A stretch of 64,000 nt of DNA. It comes from Berghia stephanieae (Eukaryota > Mollusca > Gastropoda > Nudibranchia > Aeolidiidae). The translations under genes were made by a program, and so were the position numbers. Positions 63,873 to 64,000 of this stretch are shown in pieces (position 1 is the first letter of the stretch; each line of letters starts with the position of its first letter). The stretch lies in NCBI GenBank assembly GCA_034508935.3, contig CM067444.1, forward strand, positions 23,373,867 through 23,437,866, given 5' to 3'. The notes beneath the pieces are model-generated. The model was not told where the DNA came from, made no database searches, and was given only the letters and a program-made list of their open reading frames with translations.

Positions 63873-64000
63873 GTGAGTATTTTGTTATTTTTTATTATGT
63901 GGCCTTTTATTGCAGCTAGTGATTTTATTTTGATCCAAACTGAAATTAAAATAACTGCGTTGTCCCAACTACCGCAGGTGGGTGGTAAAATTACTGGTAA

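Overview
The window is an AT-rich stretch of animal nuclear DNA: spliced genes with phase-consistent GT-AG introns, many microsatellites, tRNA-derived SINEs, foldback/MITE elements and one LTR retrotransposon of the CsRn1 type. A YMR196W-like GH63 gene, the SINE and MITE load and the CsRn1 element suggest a marine invertebrate, most likely a lophotrochozoan such as a mollusc. This is inferred from family content and not proven.

Layout: (1) 380-9103, plus strand: the 3' six exons of a GH63-like (MGH1/YMR196W-like) glycosidase gene, whose introns are packed with microsatellites and SINEs. (2) 9.1-24.5 kb: no host gene seen; a nest of SINEs (at least three families), foldback elements and MITEs, several with clear target-site duplications. 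(3) 24.5-about 46 kb, minus strand: a gene whose last 13 exons encode DNTTIP1 (TDIF1), the dimeric scaffold of the MiDAC histone deacetylase complex. They appear spliced in frame to two very large Ser/Gln-rich exons (39502-41385 and about 43277-44510). Introns carry a 2.83 kb TIR transposon (30301-33131), two pogo/Tigger-like elements and a tandem array of roughly 40-bp units. (4) 46949-51133, minus strand: a very young CsRn1-clade Ty3/Gypsy retrotransposon with identical LTRs, inserted between the 5' sides of two divergent genes. (5) 51834-60868, plus strand: ERAL1, the mitochondrial Era-like GTPase, in 11 exons; the visible gene ends before the KH RNA-binding domain. (6) 61675-64000, plus strand: starts of one or two genes I do not recognise.

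The host genes do not form one pathway: a carbohydrate-active enzyme, a chromatin co-repressor subunit and a mitochondrial ribosome assembly factor. The points most worth a second look are the apparent DNTTIP1 fusion, the KH-less ERAL1 model, the TIR element with repeated 14-bp subterminal motifs, the retroposed SINE families and the young LTR element in a divergent promoter region. All calls come from reading the sequence and from family knowledge; no database search was run.
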